Origin: Romboutsia sedimentorum
GTDB lineage: Bacteria > Bacillota > Clostridia > Peptostreptococcales > Peptostreptococcaceae
Assembly: GCF_030131845.1 (NCBI RefSeq)
Contig: NZ_JASKYM010000006.1
Coordinates: 1 to 64,000 of the forward strand
Reading direction: 5' to 3'
Length of the DNA: 64,000 nt
Positions 61,920 through 64,000 of this stretch are shown one piece after another. The notes beneath the pieces are model-generated. The model was not told the DNA's origin. It worked only from the letters and a program-made list of their open reading frames with translations, and searched no databases. Positions within the stretch are counted from its first letter, which is position 1. Each line of letters opens with the position of its first letter. The translations under genes were made by a program, and so were the position numbers.

Positions 61920-62912
61920 TTATAAATTTTTTAATAAAAGTTCTGCTATTTGAACTGTATTAGTAGCAGCACCTTTTCTTATGTTGTCTGCAACTACCCA
62001 CATATTAATTCCGTTATCTATGCTATAATCTCTTCTTATTCTTCCAACATAAACTTCATCTTTTCCTTCAACGTCTATAGACATTGGATATGTATTATTT
62101 TTTATATCATCAATAACTACTATTCCATCTACACTTTTTAATAATTCATAAACTTTATCTAATTCAAATTCCTTTTCAAATTCTATATTTATAGATACGC
62201 TATGACCGTATTTAACAGGAACTCTAACTGTAGTAGCTGTTACTCTTATATCTTGGTCATTTAATATTTTTTTAGTTTCTTCTATCATTTTAATTTCTTC
62301 TTTTGTATATCCATTTTCCATAAAATCATCTATATGAGGTATACAGTTGTATGCTATTTGATGAGGATATTTTTTATTTTCCTCTCCATTTATTCCATTT
62401 TCTAAATCCATTATTCCACCAATACCAGAGCCTGAAACTGCTTGATAAGTTGAATATATTACCCTTTTTATTTTAAAGTTTTCATGAAGTACCTTAAGTG
62501 GTACCACTGATTGAATTGTAGAGCAGTTTGGATTTGCGATTATACCATTATTCCAATCTATATCTTTAGGATTTACTTCGGGTACTACTAGTGGTATATC
62601 TTTGTCCATTCTCCATGCACTAGAATTATCAACTACTATGACACCATTTTCCTTTGCTATAGGAGCGAATTTTTTACTTACACCTCCCCCTGCTGAAAAT
62701 AAGGCTATATCTATATCTCTACTAAATGAATCTTCATTTAACTCTTCTACTATGTATTCCTTATCTCTAAACTTAACTACACTCCCCGCAGACTTTTTAG
62801 ATGAAAATAAATATAAATTATCAATCTCAAAGTTTCTTTGGTCTAAAACCTTTAAGAAAGTTCTCCCAACCATTCCAGTTGCCCCAACTATTGCTATGTT
62901 TGCTTTTTTCAT
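61920..62912 (-). CDS. asd: Aspartate-semialdehyde dehydrogenase
   Basis: 330 residues: NADP-binding GATGMVGRTFLKVLDQR, catalytic cysteine in IIANPNCSTIQSVVPL, substrate region AVSGSGIGGIMDLENGI and VRVPVKYGHSVSI with the catalytic His. Makes the semialdehyde shared by lysine/DAP and threonine/methionine routes. GGAGG precedes the start and lysC lies 24 bp upstream. Confidence 0.97.
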   Translation of the reverse strand: MKKANIAIVGATGMVGRTFLKVLDQRNFEIDNLYLFSSKKSAGSVVKFRDKEYIVEELNEDSFSRDIDIALFSAGGGVSKKFAPIAKENGVIVVDNSSAWRMDKDIPLVVPEVNPKDIDWNNGIIANPNCSTIQSVVPLKVLHENFKIKRVIYSTYQAVSGSGIGGIMDLENGINGEENKKYPHQIAYNCIPHIDDFMENGYTKEEIKMIEETKKILNDQDIRVTATTVRVPVKYGHSVSINIEFEKEFELDKVYELLKSVDGIVVIDDIKNNTYPMSIDVEGKDEVYVGRIRRDYSIDNGINMWVVADNIRKGAATNTVQIAELLLKNL

Positions 62913-62936
62913 TTTATTTACCCCTCCATTTGTTTT

Positions 62937-64000
62937 TTATAAATCTAATTCTCTAGCTAATAAAGATACTGTTTTTTCTTTATCTTTTTTATCTATTGTG
63001 TACGATATACTTATTTCTGAAGTTGTTACTTGTCTAAATTCCAATCCATTGTCTGCTAATAATCTGAATAATTTTCCAGTTACTCCACTTTGATTTGTCA
63101 TTCCTATTCCTACAACAGATATCTTAGCTATATTTTGTTCTACAACTACTTCTACCTCACTATTTTCACTTTTTATCTCATCCATAGCTTTATTTATTAC
63201 AAATAAATCTTCTTTTGATGCTGTAAATGATAAATTAACCTTTCCATTTAAAGGAGCTGTTTGACTTATCATATCTATATTTACATTTTCTCTTGCTAAC
63301 TTTTCAAATATTGTAGCTATATTGTCTAATCTAAATAATATATTGTTTATTGTAATCATAATTACATCATCACTAATACTTAATCCTGTTATAACTTTTT
63401 CTTCCATTTTTTTATCATACTCCTTTATATAAGTTCCTTTTACATCTTTGCTACTTGATGCTACATATATTGGTATATTGTATTTACAGGCTATCTCAAT
63501 TGCTCTAGTCTCCATAACTCCTGCGCCAAGGCTAGACATCTCCATCATTTCTTCATAACTTATAAAGTCTAATTTTTTTGCATCTTTATATAATCTAGGG
63601 TCTACCGAATATATTCCTTCTACATCTGTATATATATTACATTCACAATTGAGTTTTGCGGCTAATGCAACCGCTGTAGTATCAGAGCCACCTCTACCTA
63701 ATGTAGTTATATCTCCATTTTCATTAATTCCTTGAAAACCTGCTACAACTACTATCTTATCTTCTTGTAAATGTGATTTTATCTTTTTAATATCTATATC
63801 CAAAATCTTGTTTTTAGTATGAGGTCCTTGGGTTCTTATTCCCGCTTGAAATCCTGTAAGTGATATAGAGTCATATCCACACTCTTGAAACACCATAGAC
63901 AACAGTGATATGGATACTTGTTCTCCAGTTGCCAAAATCATATCTAAATCTCTTTTACTTGGATTAGTTGATATTTCTTTGCATAAATTAACTAAATGGT
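62937..64000 (-). CDS. lysC: Aspartate kinase, 5' end outside the window
   Basis: 354 codons visible; the frame stays open to the right edge, where it reads HLVNLCKEISTNPSKRDLDM before MILATGEQVSISLL, so the N-terminal KFGG motif is missing. FQGINENGDITTLGRGGSDT is the kinase substrate loop, IYTDVEGIYSVDPR follows, and two ACT domains (about the last 150 residues, including TNQSGVTGKLFRLLADNGLE) give feedback inhibition. First known gene of the lysC-asd-dap operon; a lysine riboswitch, if present, would be upstream of the window. Confidence 0.96.
   Translation of the reverse strand, partial: HLVNLCKEISTNPSKRDLDMILATGEQVSISLLSMVFQECGYDSISLTGFQAGIRTQGPHTKNKILDIDIKKIKSHLQEDKIVVVAGFQGINENGDITTLGRGGSDTTAVALAAKLNCECNIYTDVEGIYSVDPRLYKDAKKLDFISYEEMMEMSSLGAGVMETRAIEIACKYNIPIYVASSSKDVKGTYIKEYDKKMEEKVITGLSISDDVIMITINNILFRLDNIATIFEKLARENVNIDMISQTAPLNGKVNLSFTASKEDLFVINKAMDEIKSENSEVEVVVEQNIAKISVVGIGMTNQSGVTGKLFRLLADNGLEFRQVTTSEISISYTIDKKDKEKTVSLLARELDL

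Overview
The window is very AT-rich, low-GC Gram-positive DNA with strong GGAGG-type ribosome binding sites. Gene content (Hcp, a thermolysin-type M4 protease, oleate hydratase, a class A penicillinase, AgrC/AgrA-type signalling, the acetylase route to diaminopimelate) points to a clostridium of the Peptostreptococcaceae (Paraclostridium/Paeniclostridium/Clostridioides relatives). That placement is inference. Housekeeping genes (lysC-dap operon, sua5, murJ) suggest a chromosome, but two plasmid-type replication loci (a primase-like Rep at 5.5-6.8 kb; a Rep_3 initiator with iterons at 41.1-42.8 kb) suggest integrated plasmid DNA or a large secondary replicon.

Layout. 0-2.8 kb: a nitrosative-stress group (hcp 5' end, an NsrR-like Rrf2 regulator, YgbA family protein, ferredoxin, cupin) with two copies of a GTAAC-N4-GTTAC operator and a decayed reductase gene. 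2.9-4.6 kb: a 286-bp inverted-repeat element and a lipoprotein class A beta-lactamase. 4.8-9.0 kb: plasmid-like Rep, a candidate small RNA, a resolvase and small membrane proteins. 9.2-18.0 kb: hydrolase, HelD-like RNA polymerase recycling factor, and a two-component/FtsX-type ABC transporter operon. 18.5-28.2 kb: pentapeptide-repeat protein, small membrane proteins, a surface metallophosphoesterase, a lipoprotein/permease operon and an AgrC/VirS kinase with its LytTR response regulator, which is split by an in-frame stop. 28.4-40.8 kb: MarR, nitroreductase, MurJ, a LytTR-DUF3021 pair, a secreted M4 protease, oleate hydratase with a TetR regulator, and a second two-component system. 41-44 kb: iteron replicon and GNAT. 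44.1-49.1 kb: a putative ribosomally made peptide (bacteriocin-like) cluster. 49.6-55.8 kb: one ABC ATPase and two tandemly duplicated 850-residue FtsX-type permeases. 56-64 kb: Sua5 and the lysC-asd-dapA-dapB-dapH-aminotransferase-dapF operon.

Two systems stand out. (1) A LytTR regulon can be read directly from promoters: four sites, each a pair of CCAACTGG-like boxes exactly 21 bp apart, lie 9-10 bp upstream of a -35 element. They precede two small membrane proteins, the lipoprotein/permease operon and both tandem permeases. The likely regulator is the VirR/AgrA-like protein encoded in the window. (2) The 72-residue, four-cysteine hydrophobic peptide at 48.9 kb is followed by an ABC exporter, a PqqD/RRE domain fused to an S2P-like metallopeptidase, a two-helix membrane protein, a membrane-anchored DsbA-like oxidoreductase and a second HExxH membrane peptidase. 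No radical-SAM, lanthionine or YcaO enzyme is present, which suggests a disulfide-bonded peptide matured by membrane proteolysis.

Other signals include an 18-bp dispersed repeat at five intergenic loci, leader hairpins between LytTR promoters and their genes, and a terminator whose arm doubles as a -10 element.
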